Positions 55,235-64,000 of a DNA stretch of 64,000 bases are shown here, piece after piece. The notes under the pieces are model-generated. The model worked only from the letters and a program-made list of their open reading frames with translations. It had not been told where the DNA came from and did no database searches. Position 1 is the stretch's first letter. Each line of letters starts with the position of its first letter. Source of the stretch: Candidatus Obscuribacter sp. (lineage in GTDB: Bacteria; Cyanobacteriota; Vampirovibrionia; Obscuribacterales; Obscuribacteraceae); the NCBI GenBank assembly GCA_016718315.1, contig JADKDV010000001.1:1-64000 (forward strand). The letters are read 5' to 3'. The position numbers and the translations under genes are program-made.

Positions 55235-55860
55235 TGATGCACGAAGAGCACGCGCCTCGCAAAGATTTGAAGTACGTCAAGATTGCAGCAGTTGCAGTGC
55301 TGGTCTTGTCTTTTGTATTTTGTCTGGGCGGTGTCATGATAACTGCTCAGCAGAAGTCGGAGGCTGAGACCCGGAGAAGGGCTGATATAGCAAGAATGGC
55401 TGAAATCAATTTGGCTCGAATTAAGCTCGAGGAGACGGTTGCAAAAAATGAGCAAGAGGCTGTTGCTCGGGAGCGAGTTGCAACGATGAATTTGCATAAG
55501 TCATTAGCGAAGATGCGGAGATGGCCAGCGATCTACTTGCGTCACAGGCAAATGCGGGCAATACCGAGTACCTCTTGGTCAAACGATACAGTTTATGTTG
55601 CTCTTGAGCTTGAGGCGTCTCCAGAGGTTATCGAGTTGGCGGATGCGCAAAGGGAGGATTTTAGGTTGGAGTTGCTTCAGAGTAGAGTGCCGGTTGCAGA
55701 TTTCATAATCGATCAGGCTGAGTTGCAGCTAGCTAAAGCTAGAAGTGGAACATGGTCAAGACTCGCTAGTGGCTGGCATCAATCTGCAATGTCGGCTGCT
55801 GAGTATCAGAAGGTCAATGGAGTCAGCATCGAGTATAGTCCGAGGAGTGTAAACAAATGA
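55234..55860 (+). CDS. Single-span membrane protein with coiled coil
   Basis: 208 residues. After a short polar start (DLKYVKIAA) one membrane helix (VAVLVLSFVFCLGGVMITAQ) anchors the protein; residues 45-90 are a charged coiled coil (KSEAETRRRADIARMAEINL then ARIKLEETVAKNEQEAVARE). The C-terminal part (FIIDQAELQLAKARSGTWSR) has no recognised domain. ATG 55234 overlaps the upstream stop (TGATG). It ends 64 bases before the reverse transcriptase and is the last gene of the secreted cluster. Confidence 0.7.
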   Translation: MMHEEHAPRKDLKYVKIAAVAVLVLSFVFCLGGVMITAQQKSEAETRRRADIARMAEINLARIKLEETVAKNEQEAVARERVATMNLHKSLAKMRRWPAIYLRHRQMRAIPSTSWSNDTVYVALELEASPEVIELADAQREDFRLELLQSRVPVADFIIDQAELQLAKARSGTWSRLASGWHQSAMSAAEYQKVNGVSIEYSPRSVNK

Positions 55861-55924
55861 ACGTTCTTCAATAGATCTTGTCTGAAAATGTTGTCGATAG
55901 TAGAGCATGGGATAAGAGTCAAAT

Positions 55925-57762
55925 ATGTCAAAGGCCGATCAAAACTTCGATTCTGTTTGGCAAGTGAAAGCTATGGCAAGAACCTGGAAGGCGATTAGAG
56001 ACGGACTAAAGAAAGCGGATGCCAGAGATTGTTTGGACTATCTTGAGTTTGATCTCTTAGCTGAGCAACGCATTAGAGAGCTGAGACTACGAATAATAAA
56101 TGGAACCTATATACCTAAGGAGCCTGGCAAATTTGAGCTTGCCAAGTCTCGCGGAGCATATCGTGTAATGTCTGTGTTGACTGCTGAAGACGCTTTGGTT
56201 TTTAGGCACCTGGTGGATCACATATATCGACTGGCGCAGAGGAACGAGCCAGTTGGAGTGTTCTTTGCTCAGGGGCAACCGACTCTACCGAAAGGTCCGA
56301 ATTTAAAATCTTTAGATGGTATCGAGTTAGGAGATTATGACTCGGGTTGGGCTCTGTGGTTGAGGTATCAACAATATCGAACGAGAACGATGCTAACTCA
56401 AATACGACCTGTTTTGGTCGTTACTGATATAACCAATTTTTTGAGTCTATTCCACATGCAATCTTACTGGAATACTTATCGCATCTCGCTTTACCCCAGA
56501 AGTCGATTGGGCTCTTGGCTAGGATACTAGAACGATATAAACCCGGGGCTGGACACTCTTTAAGCCCGCAAATTGGTCTCCCCGTTGATCAGCACGATTG
56601 CTCCAGGGCGTTGGCACACATGTTTTTGTTTGAGCATGATCGAAGGCTATTAAATATTGTTGGAGCTAATCATTACGTTCGATGGATGGATGATCAGAAT
56701 ATTGCTGTAAAAACAGAAACTTATGCCAGATCAGTTGTACGTTTACTGACTCGGTCTTTGGCACATCAAAGACTTGTTCTCAATTCTGGTAAAACTAAGT
56801 TTCTGTCGCCGGTGCAAGTTTCTGATCACTTTCATCTCGACGCTAATGAACAACTTGATGGTATCGATTTGAAAATCAAGGCAAAACATAGTGGTCGGGA
56901 AATAAGAATGAGTATCAAGGCTGCTTGGAACTGTGCGTTCCAGTTGGAAGGGAAAGGAAATTGGGACAAGATACTGAAACGTTTTTATGGCTTTGCTGGT
57001 CGGTTAGGCATGAAGTTCTTAAGGAGGAGAGCATATAACGATCTAATCACTTATCCACTTTTAGCACCGCGGATTTTTGAATACTATGTTGCTTTGTCTG
57101 ATTATGGGGGACTGCTGGAGCTATTTGACCGCATGATAGAAGAGCATGAGAGTATTTATGAGAGCGTAGAGAATTGTTTCTTCGAGACGGTTTTGAACTG
57201 TAATGTTCCGGATCATTTTCGAAAGCCGTTTCGGGAGTTTTGTGGTAAGTGGTTGAAGAACCCCTCGATAGGTTCTGGTCGACCGTTTTCACGGGGCAGT
57301 GCTGCGTTGTGTCTTTATTGGCTAGGGGACAAGAGATCTGTTAAGGCAATTAAACGAGTTCTTGACGCAGAGGGCATAGACTATCCGGCATCCAGCACGC
57401 GTGCTTTGGTGTCTGCTTACATCGCTCTAGCACCGGAGCAGTTGGATTATGCTCTCGGCATATGTGCACGAATTTCCAATGGTGAACTATCTTCTGTCTC
57501 AAGATTTATCCATGTGCTTTCGAATGACGGAAGTCTAAGATGCGCCTTACCTAGAATCACTCAGAGAGTTCCCTATTCGACTCAAATTCCTGTTTTTGAG
57601 GCTAGAACATGGCTGAGGCTAGAAGTGTTATCGCTCTCAAAAGCTACTGCTGTAAAGAAGTGGCTCAGGGCGCAAGAACTGACTATATCAAAGTGCAGTT
57701 TAGGTGATTGTGAGAAGAGGGCATTTGCACGTTGGCGCAAGCGTCTATATGATCAGCCGTAA
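55925..57762 (+). CDS. Reverse transcriptase with long helical C-terminus, defence-type candidate (frameshifted)
   Basis: Frames 55925-56530 and 56515-57762 form one protein of about 612 residues; one T missing from the run at 56437-56442 explains the break. RT motifs: a Lys/Arg region near residue 75 (FELAKSRGAYRVMSVLTAED), motif A with catalytic Asp (VVTDITNFFESIPHA after repair, near 168), motif B-like QIGLPVDQHDCSRALAHMFL, motif C as RWMDDQNIAV (the Y-x-D-D equivalent is Trp-Met-Asp-Asp), and motif D LVLNSGKTKFLS. The last 280 residues are alpha-helical repeats, as in Abi/UG-type RTs. No maturase domain, intron boundaries or diversity-generating repeats were found. The stop overlaps the next start by one base (TAATG). 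Confidence 0.9.
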
Positions 57763-59189
57763 TGGAAGTTTTCTGGTCAGCTAACAAATCTTTAGGTGGG
57801 CGTGAGGTTAAGTGTAGGCAAATGCGTGGAGTTTCTCGAAATATTCCTATTGATTTAGATGAGTTAGTAGCTACATGTTATGACGAGCGTATCAGGCATA
57901 TCGTTCGGGAGGCTGTTGATTGTTATAAGTTCGGCGCATATAGGGCTTGTATTGTGACGACTTGGATTGCCGTCGTTTATGATTTCTTATACAAAATTTC
58001 TGATTTGTCTGAGAAAGGTCAGGTCGATGCACGTAAGTTGGTTTTAGAATTCGGCGACGCTCAGGCTACAAGTAACTATAGGAAACTGTTGGAATTTGAG
58101 CAGAATATTCTGAGGCTCTCTATGGAACAGTTTGAGTTTATTACTGCAATGGAGTATTCGGAGCTATTGAGGCTGTTTGAGGATCGTCACAAGTGTGCTC
58201 ATCCATCCATGAACACGGTGGATGAGCCTTATCAGGCGACTTCTGAGCAGGCTCGATATCATTTGCGCAACGCTTATAGCTTTTTCTTTAGACATGCTCC
58301 AACTCAGGGGCGTGGTGCTATCGAAAAAATTGAACGTGAACTGTTGTCAAATACATTTCCTTTCGAGAAGGGCGAGGCAAAAAATCGTTTACTCAGCGGG
58401 CCTTTGGGTTTAGGTGTGAAAGAATCGGTATGTCGCTCTGTCATCTTGATGGTTTTGACTTCAGTATTACATGAGGAACTGGGAGGAAATGTCCTAAAAC
58501 AGCGTCTTTCGGCTATTGAGGCGCTTGCAGAACTTTGTCCTGATATTTTTGAGTCCACTTTGCGTCAACGGCTCAATGACAAGGTTGAGAAACTTGATGA
58601 TACGACCAGGATCAAAATCATGCTTCTTGTACGTAGATGTCCAGCAGTTTGGGAATGTTTGCACGAAAATGAAAAGGACAAGTTGAAGCGATCTCTTTCT
58701 TGTCTGGATGCATCAGAGAATCCTGGACCACTTATCGCAGCGCTTTCAAATTTGGAGCTTAGAAAAATTGGAACCCAAAAGCTGTTACCTGTTGATGCTC
58801 TTGTCCTCAATTCATATGTGATAGCTATTGATAGACCTGAGCTTAAAGATTTAGTGTTGCAAAAGTTTGAGGTGTCTGAAGGTTTTTCAGTAGCTGCCTC
58901 CAATATGGAATACCTCATATTACCGATTGCCGATCGTCTTACTCTTGAGCAATATCGTAGGGTCTTGCAGTCCTTCGTTTCAAATTCTCAGATTAATGGT
59001 GCTAATTACTTCATGCCCAAGCATATGAGATCCTTTTTGCAAGCAAACGAGAAGTTTAGATCATTAGAATCAAATTCCTGGGAGATGGTGTACAACAAGA
59101 TTTGTGAGCCAAGTCATTTATTGGAGAAAGAGTGGAGAACACTGCGCGAGATGCTGGAAGCCGAGTTTGGCTTCCAGCATTTGAGTTGA
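57762..59189 (+). CDS. HEPN-domain protein coupled to the reverse transcriptase
   Basis: 475 residues beginning in a TAATG overlap with the RT stop. The N-terminal 150 residues are helical and carry an Arg-x4-His motif (residues 142-147: RHKCAH) followed by Pro-Ser, the usual RNase active-site motif of HEPN domains; the helix before it (YKFGAYRACIVTTWIAVVYD) resembles the first HEPN helix. The C-terminal 300 residues are helical with no known motif. HEPN domains act as ribonucleases in toxin-antitoxin, CRISPR and abortive-infection systems. Here the coupling suggests a two-gene defence unit with the RT. The R-x4-H reading is mine and not tested. Confidence 0.75.
   Translation: MEVFWSANKSLGGREVKCRQMRGVSRNIPIDLDELVATCYDERIRHIVREAVDCYKFGAYRACIVTTWIAVVYDFLYKISDLSEKGQVDARKLVLEFGDAQATSNYRKLLEFEQNILRLSMEQFEFITAMEYSELLRLFEDRHKCAHPSMNTVDEPYQATSEQARYHLRNAYSFFFRHAPTQGRGAIEKIERELLSNTFPFEKGEAKNRLLSGPLGLGVKESVCRSVILMVLTSVLHEELGGNVLKQRLSAIEALAELCPDIFESTLRQRLNDKVEKLDDTTRIKIMLLVRRCPAVWECLHENEKDKLKRSLSCLDASENPGPLIAALSNLELRKIGTQKLLPVDALVLNSYVIAIDRPELKDLVLQKFEVSEGFSVAASNMEYLILPIADRLTLEQYRRVLQSFVSNSQINGANYFMPKHMRSFLQANEKFRSLESNSWEMVYNKICEPSHLLEKEWRTLREMLEAEFGFQHLS
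59151..59180 (+). other. 12-bp hairpin across the 3' end of the HEPN gene
   Basis: ATGCTGGAAGCC (59151-59162) and GGCTTCCAGCAT (59169-59180) pair perfectly around GAGTTT. It overlaps the last codons of the gene and could be a terminator (only weak T-rich sequence follows) or a structured RNA element. Confidence 0.7.
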
Positions 59190-59259
59190 ATTCGTCATAC
59201 TTAAATTCACTGAGGTTAGATGCCTAAACTGTCTGAATTTCGATAGTGACATGTCGAGC

Positions 59260-61170
59260 TTATTTCCCCACAACCGCGTTAGCTTTTACAAACGCCGCCA
59301 GTTCTTTTTCATTTTCAAAGATTCTGCTATCGGGCAGTGAGTCGACCCAGGCGCCATCTTTTTCGATTGATACCATAAATTGATTAAACGCCGGTGCTAG
59401 CTGAGCAACTGGTTTTTCAAAGGCAGCTTCCAGATAAGTGGCATAGCCGTTTTTGTTGCCACCAGCTACCAGGCTGAGATACTTTTTGAGCTTGTCGTTT
59501 TTGATGAGAAACAGCGCGACCTGTCTTTGTTGTGCTTCGTTTTCTGCATTGGCGTGCTTCGCTTGCTGCACGATCTCAGGCAATTGCAGTGCTGAGCGTT
59601 CTTTGTTTCCCATCCATTTGGGATTCCAGCGCTCCGGGTAGCCGAGCATTAGCTTCATGCCCTTTGCGCCAGCGTCGTCGTGGATGCAACCGTAGACCAG
59701 ATCAAATAGACAGGGGATGCCTTCTTCTGCCCAAAAGTCCAGACCTTTTTCTTCATTGAGCACAGTATGCATCAGCTCGTGCATTAGCGTGTTGTCGCCA
59801 GCACCGTCATAGGTGACTACGGCATTGCTGCCAGCCAGATACGCACCGTGGACATGGGTAGCAAATCCCATACGCTCTTTGAGAAATTTACGCGAAGCCA
59901 ATTTGTCGTGCAAAATAAATAGCCCACGTGGAAAGACACCTTTGAGCTTGATTAGATTGTTGTCCACATAACCTAAAAACGACTCTGACAGCCTGGCATA
60001 GTGCTCAGCTTGCGGCTTAGGAATATCGCTGTAGATGATTAGATGTGGAGTCGCCACTATTGACTCAAACGATCCTGTGATCAAATCCACATTTGTTACT
60101 TTACGGCTGGGCATCACTGGCAGTGGCTTGCCTTGCAGCCCGAGTCTCATGGCCATGGCGCCCTCTGTTGTGGCGCGGGCGATGTCGCCCTGTCTCAGAG
60201 CTATTTGTGCGCTCAGTGAGACTGCCTCGCCGGTGGCATTTTTGCCAGCGTTTATCAGGGCTTGATTGACTGCATCGCGGGCTTTGATCAGATTGTCCTG
60301 ATTGTAGTAGGCCTGAGCGAGATAATAAAAGCCGCGATAGCTGCGGTCATTTATCTGTGTTGCTTTACGCGCATCGGCGACAGCCTTAGTCTGTTCCTTA
60401 GGGTATTGCAGGTACATGCTGGCGCGCCCTATGAGGGCTTCAAAATTGTCCGGGGCATACTCTATTGCCTGACTATATTGAGCAATTGCACCGTCTTTGT
60501 CGTTTACGCCCTGGAGTGCTTGTCCATAGAGATAGCGGATCTCGCTGGATTTTGGCAGGGCCGTCTTGCTATCAATGGCACGTCTCAGATAGTCTTTTGC
60601 GGAGGCAAAGTCACCTAGCTCTAATAGCCCACGCGCAATGATGGCCACTGATTCTTCGCCAGGCATAGTCTTACTAGCGGCTGCAGCCTTAAATCCCTCC
60701 AGCGCACCTGGCATGTTGCCAATGCGACAGAGTGCTACTGCCCGTTGCCAGATGGGCTCCACCAGTGTTTTGTCGAGGCGAGCGGCCTGCTCAAAGTCGC
60801 GTATAGCCATCCTGTAATCGCAATAACCAAAATACGTCTTGCCACGCATAAGATAGAGCAAAGCATTGTTTGGTGTCTCTTGTATGCGCTTGTTGAGTGC
60901 AGTCAGGCAGTCTGTAAATTTGCGTTGTTTGATCAGTTCGACATAGGGCTGTTCGAGTGCTGCTTGCTGTTCGCTCCCGGCTGTGCCACCACCGGTTTCG
61001 CCACCGAGTGCTGGTTTGTCAGCATTGTTTTTCATTACTTCGTGGGCGTCTTTGACTGCCTCACTGGATGGATCGAGCGCTGTTACCGGTGGAGGAAAAG
61101 CCATCGCACTGCTTGTCATTGCTTGCAGCAAAATAATGGAGATAATCAGTGCGTCGCGTCTGCTCATCAC
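59260..61170 (-). CDS. Secreted TPR protein with C-terminal zinc metalloprotease-like (HExxH) domain
   Basis: 636 residues: signal peptide (ALIISIILLQAMTSSAMA), about nine TPR units (FTDCLTALNKRIQETPNNAL, LYLMRGKTYFGYCDYRMAIR, YNQDNLIKARDAVNQAL), then a C-terminal gluzincin-like domain. The zinc motif is NTLMHELMHTVLNEEKGLDF (HELMH), and the third ligand is probably the Glu of WAEEGIPCLFD, as in peptidase MA-like families. A loop with a conserved PHLIIYSD strand precedes it. The start overlaps the MsbA-type exporter stop by 4 bases (ATGA), so it belongs to the lpxB-msbA operon; an outer-envelope quality-control role is possible. Confidence 0.88.
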   Translation of the reverse strand: MMSRRDALIISIILLQAMTSSAMAFPPPVTALDPSSEAVKDAHEVMKNNADKPALGGETGGGTAGSEQQAALEQPYVELIKQRKFTDCLTALNKRIQETPNNALLYLMRGKTYFGYCDYRMAIRDFEQAARLDKTLVEPIWQRAVALCRIGNMPGALEGFKAAAASKTMPGEESVAIIARGLLELGDFASAKDYLRRAIDSKTALPKSSEIRYLYGQALQGVNDKDGAIAQYSQAIEYAPDNFEALIGRASMYLQYPKEQTKAVADARKATQINDRSYRGFYYLAQAYYNQDNLIKARDAVNQALINAGKNATGEAVSLSAQIALRQGDIARATTEGAMAMRLGLQGKPLPVMPSRKVTNVDLITGSFESIVATPHLIIYSDIPKPQAEHYARLSESFLGYVDNNLIKLKGVFPRGLFILHDKLASRKFLKERMGFATHVHGAYLAGSNAVVTYDGAGDNTLMHELMHTVLNEEKGLDFWAEEGIPCLFDLVYGCIHDDAGAKGMKLMLGYPERWNPKWMGNKERSALQLPEIVQQAKHANAENEAQQRQVALFLIKNDKLKKYLSLVAGGNKNGYATYLEAAFEKPVAQLAPAFNQFMVSIEKDGAWVDSLPDSRIFENEKELAAFVKANAVVGK

Positions 61171-63176
61171 TGCGCAGGTGGACGCTCAAATTGCGCCCGG
61201 ACTAGTCTCGCATAGCTTGTGTTGGCTTCCACCAGGCTCTTGTGTGTGCCTTTTTCGATTATTTTGCCTTGCTCCAGCACCATGATTTGGTCTGCGTGCT
61301 GCACTGTCGACAATCTGTGCGCGATTACTATTACTGTGCGACCCTTCATCAGATTATTGAGTGCCTTTTGCACCATAGCCTCTGACTCGTTATCGAGAGC
61401 ACTGGTGGCCTCATCCAGGATAATGATTGGCGCATCTTTGAGAAATGCCCGGGCGATAGATAGTCTCTGCTGCTGTCCACCAGACAGACGCAAGCCGCGT
61501 TCGCCGATGACAGTCTCATAGCCGTTAGGCATAGCCATAATAAAGTCATGGCAGTAGGCTGCTTTTGATGCTTCCCAGATTTGTTCTTTGGTGGCGTTGA
61601 GACTACCAAAGCGAATGTTCTCCTCTACTGTAGTGTTAAAGAGGAAGTTGTCTTGAGTAACGAGAGCAATCTGGTCGCGCAGGCTGTGCAGCTCGATATC
61701 TCTGATGTTATGTCCATCGATTGAGATGGAGCCTGAGGTGACATCGTAAAAGCGCGGTACAAGATTGGCCAGTGTGGACTTACCCGAGCCCGATAGTCCT
61801 ACCAGCGCAATCATCATGCCTGGCTTGATCTCAAAATTGATATCGCTGAGCACCATAGTGCTGTGGTTTGGATAATTAAAATAAACCTGATCAAATTTAA
61901 TTGTGTGTGGCACTTTTTTGAGGCTAATTGCCTGTGGTGCCTCGATGATATTTGATTCCTGGTCGAGCACTTCAAATATGCGCGATGCCGCTGCCAGGGC
62001 TGGCTGGATAACACCGTTGATACGACCGATGTTTTTGATAGGAGAGTAGAGCAAAAGCAGCGAGATGATAAAGGATGTTAGTGAGCCCAGGTCCATCTGC
62101 TTATGCACGACCATTGAGCCTGCCACCCAAAAGACACAAGCGATACCGATAGCACCGATCATGGCAAGTATTGGCGAGAGGATGGCCTCGGCTCTTACAG
62201 CTTTTATGGTGTTTCTAAAAAAGCCATTGTTAGTGGCCTGAAATCTCTCAGTCTGGTAGTCTTCGAGGTTAAAGGACTGCACAATCTTGGCGCCCTGGAT
62301 GGACTCGGACAAGACCGATACCAGGTCCCCAATTGCTTCCTGTCCGCCGCGTGATGATTTGCGGATTTTTTTGCCCAGTATCGATACTGGTATCACAATC
62401 AGTGAGAGGATTGGCAGGGCAATCATCGCTAGCCAAAAGCTCTTGATCAAGATAACGATACTCAGACCAATGAGTGTGATGGTGCGACTGACTAGAGATT
62501 GAAATGTCTGAGAAATCGCTGCCTCAACGATAGCCACATCATTGGTCAGACGACCAATCAAGATGCCTGAGGATTGTCCCTGGAAGTACAAAAGCGGTTG
62601 CTTTTGCAAATGTCTAAATAGCTCATTGCGCAAGTCGCGGATGGCGGCGGCACCGACATAACGCACGCAGTAAGCTTCAAAAAATCGAGCAGTGCCCTGG
62701 ATAAATGCCACAGCAAGTATCACTAGAGGTACATAACCTAATAGATGCAGCTGTTGCTGCTCAAATATGCGGCGCAGACCCTCGCCTGCTAGCCAGGCAT
62801 AGGCGGCGTCCATACTGCCGGCTGGCAGTGCGGCGAGCAAGCCACCACCGAGCATGAGCCAGTAGGGTTTGACGTATTTAAAAAGACGCAGATAAAGCTT
62901 TATTTGATTGTCACCAAGCAAAGGTGCTTTTGGTGGTTTGGCAGGCTCGGGTGATGGAGCCGTGGCCGGTGCCACTGGTGCTGCGGATGTTGCCTCTGCT
63001 GGTGTTGCTGCTGTTGCCTCAGTTGCTGATTTTGCATCTGTTGCCGAGCTTGCTGCCGTTGCCGGTGTTTGCGCTATTGGCGCCGCCATATATGCATCAC
63101 TAGCTACCTCACTGGGCAAGCTCTTTTGCAGTTCTTCTGGTTCGGCGGTCATATTACGGCTTCCTGGATGTGACAT
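61167..63176 (-). CDS. msbA: MsbA-type ABC transporter, half transporter with Ala/Pro-rich N-terminal extension
   Basis: 669 residues. The first 90 are low complexity (ATAASSATDAKSATEATAAT), not usual for MsbA. A six-helix membrane domain follows (residues 100-390; LLYFQGQSSGILIGRLTND is the coupling region), then an ATPase domain: Walker A GLSGSGKSTLANLVPRFYD, Q-loop VTQDNFLFNTTVEENIR, signature LRLSGGQQQRLSIARAFL, Walker B IIILDEATSALDNESEAM, H-loop VIAHRLSTV. MsbA flips lipid A-core across the inner membrane, and lpxB just upstream (23-base overlap) supports that substrate. Other exporters of the same fold cannot be excluded. Confidence 0.93.
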   Translation of the reverse strand: MSHPGSRNMTAEPEELQKSLPSEVASDAYMAAPIAQTPATAASSATDAKSATEATAATPAEATSAAPVAPATAPSPEPAKPPKAPLLGDNQIKLYLRLFKYVKPYWLMLGGGLLAALPAGSMDAAYAWLAGEGLRRIFEQQQLHLLGYVPLVILAVAFIQGTARFFEAYCVRYVGAAAIRDLRNELFRHLQKQPLLYFQGQSSGILIGRLTNDVAIVEAAISQTFQSLVSRTITLIGLSIVILIKSFWLAMIALPILSLIVIPVSILGKKIRKSSRGGQEAIGDLVSVLSESIQGAKIVQSFNLEDYQTERFQATNNGFFRNTIKAVRAEAILSPILAMIGAIGIACVFWVAGSMVVHKQMDLGSLTSFIISLLLLYSPIKNIGRINGVIQPALAAASRIFEVLDQESNIIEAPQAISLKKVPHTIKFDQVYFNYPNHSTMVLSDINFEIKPGMMIALVGLSGSGKSTLANLVPRFYDVTSGSISIDGHNIRDIELHSLRDQIALVTQDNFLFNTTVEENIRFGSLNATKEQIWEASKAAYCHDFIMAMPNGYETVIGERGLRLSGGQQQRLSIARAFLKDAPIIILDEATSALDNESEAMVQKALNNLMKGRTVIVIAHRLSTVQHADQIMVLEQGKIIEKGTHKSLVEANTSYARLVRAQFERPPAQ

Positions 63177-64000
63177 ATAGTAGCTCTTCGGCGCAGTTGT
63201 CTACATAGTCTCCCTGTCCTAGCTCCTTGCGCAGTGTGAGGAGTTCGGTTTCTATTTCTTGTTTGAGTCCGGGCACTTCAAACAGGTCGAGGCTATATTT
63301 TACGAGCTGATCGGGTCTGCAATCCAGTTGGATTAGTTCAGGCACGAGTTGCCGACCTGCCAAAATGTTAGGCATACCCACGTTTTTGACTGTTTTAAAA
63401 AGTAAAACCAGTAGATAAGAGAAAAAATTGCCTTTATAAAAAATTATCATCGGACGCCCAAAGAGGGTAATCTCGAGCGTTGTAGTGCCGGACTTGGCCC
63501 AGACCAGGTCGCTGTTTTTGTAGAGAGCGTAGTTTGGGTTGATAGCGATAGTCGCCACGCGCTTGTTTGTACCCTCCATCAGAGGTTTGATTTTGCTCTT
63601 TTGGATATAGTCATTGATAAGTGGCGTTACTTTGGGCGTGGATAGCGATATCACAAACTGAAAGTCTGGACGCTTTGCCGCAAGCACATCAATAGCTTTG
63701 AGCAAAACTGGCATATGCGCTTTTATCTCTTGCTTGCGACTACCAGGCAAAACAGCGATGACTGGCTTATCCGGGTCCAGTCCCAGCTCGCCTAAAAACT
63801 CTTTGCGATCAGGTAGCGCGCTACTCTCTGGTAACTCGCGCATGAGGGGGTTGCCGACAAAACGGGCTTGCATGCTCTTGTCGAGGTAGAGCTGTTCTTC
63901 AAAGGGAAATGTATTGAGCATCTTGGTCAGTGATTTTTTCATCACATCGATACGCCACGGGCGCGAGCCCCAGACTTGAGGCGAGATAAAGTAGTAAATC
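63154..64000 (-). CDS. lpxB: Lipid-A-disaccharide synthase, 5' end outside window
   Basis: Joins UDP-diacylglucosamine and lipid X to make the lipid A disaccharide. The frame is open past the ATG at 63945 to the window edge, with the family sequence YYFISPQVWGSRPWRIDVMK at 63940-64000, so the true start is upstream. Later marks: PFEEQLYLDKSMQARFVGNP, VIAVLPGSRKQEIKAHMPVL, VWAKSGTTTLEITLFGRPMI with FYKGNFFSYLL, and GMPNILAGRQLVPELIQLDC. Together these are a full match to the C-terminal half of LpxB. It overlaps msbA by 23 bases; both are expected to be transcribed together. Presence implies an outer membrane with lipid A. Confidence 0.96.
   Translation of the reverse strand, partial: IYYFISPQVWGSRPWRIDVMKKSLTKMLNTFPFEEQLYLDKSMQARFVGNPLMRELPESSALPDRKEFLGELGLDPDKPVIAVLPGSRKQEIKAHMPVLLKAIDVLAAKRPDFQFVISLSTPKVTPLINDYIQKSKIKPLMEGTNKRVATIAINPNYALYKNSDLVWAKSGTTTLEITLFGRPMIIFYKGNFFSYLLVLLFKTVKNVGMPNILAGRQLVPELIQLDCRPDQLVKYSLDLFEVPGLKQEIETELLTLRKELGQGDYVDNCAEELLYVTSRKP

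Noticed and set aside
55925..57762. RT considered as group II intron maturase or diversity-generating retroelement
   Set aside because: No maturase X domain or HNH, no intron boundaries, no template/variable repeats or Avd-like gene were seen; the long helical C-terminus and coupled partner fit the Abi/UG type better.

Overview
The window looks like part of a Gram-negative-type bacterial chromosome of moderate GC content. It carries lipid A genes (lpxB, an MsbA-type exporter), a glyoxylate shunt, many secreted TPR proteins, universal stress proteins and a large RHS protein. This mix recalls non-photosynthetic relatives of cyanobacteria (Melainabacteria/Vampirovibrionia, Obscuribacter-like). 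That placement is an inference from gene content; no rRNA or tRNA gene was seen to anchor it.

Layout. 1-3.1 kb: end of a secreted TIM-barrel-like protein, a small secreted protein, and a gene-poor stretch with a probable DnaE2 remnant. 3.1-12.8 kb: a broken LamG/chitobiase-type surface protein, then a very large RHS/YD-repeat protein (C39-like peptidase domain near its N-terminus, seven inserted ~95-residue modules, permuted papain-like C-terminal tip) followed at once by a membrane protein that may be its immunity or accessory partner. 13-19.3 kb: accessory debris, with an IS3-family element, a cut toxin tip with a possible immunity gene, an 84-bp inverted repeat beside an IstA remnant, a FimB-like tyrosine recombinase, two paralogous small proteins and a 253-bp MITE-like element. 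19.4-31.9 kb: GNAT, NAD(P)H-quinone oxidoreductase fusion, ArsR-SRPBCC gene truncated at an AbiE toxin-antitoxin cassette, xpt with a rhomboid-TPR protease, two UspA proteins, HxlR regulator, divergent histidine kinase and LuxR-type response regulator, and a maturation-protease-like protein. 32.3-44.9 kb: CAP/PDZ protein with a Tat-exported flavin oxidoreductase, acyl-CoA carboxyltransferase, secreted Asn/Gly-rich protein, aceBA, and a CzcA-type RND pump. 45-50 kb: a degenerate tandem-repeat array ending in a terminator, an orphan AbiEi-like protein, and a giant TPR protein. 50.4-55.9 kb: seven co-directional genes, mostly for secreted or membrane proteins. 55.9-59.2 kb: a reverse transcriptase translationally coupled to a HEPN-domain protein, the best candidate for a little-described defence system. 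59.2-64 kb: lpxB-msbA-TPR/metalloprotease operon.

An important caveat: at least a dozen genes, including conserved housekeeping ones, are split by single-base frameshifts, and many of the shifts fall in short homopolymers. The likeliest cause is indel error in the source assembly. I therefore describe split genes as one gene with a frameshift, not as separate genes, and give the piece boundaries.
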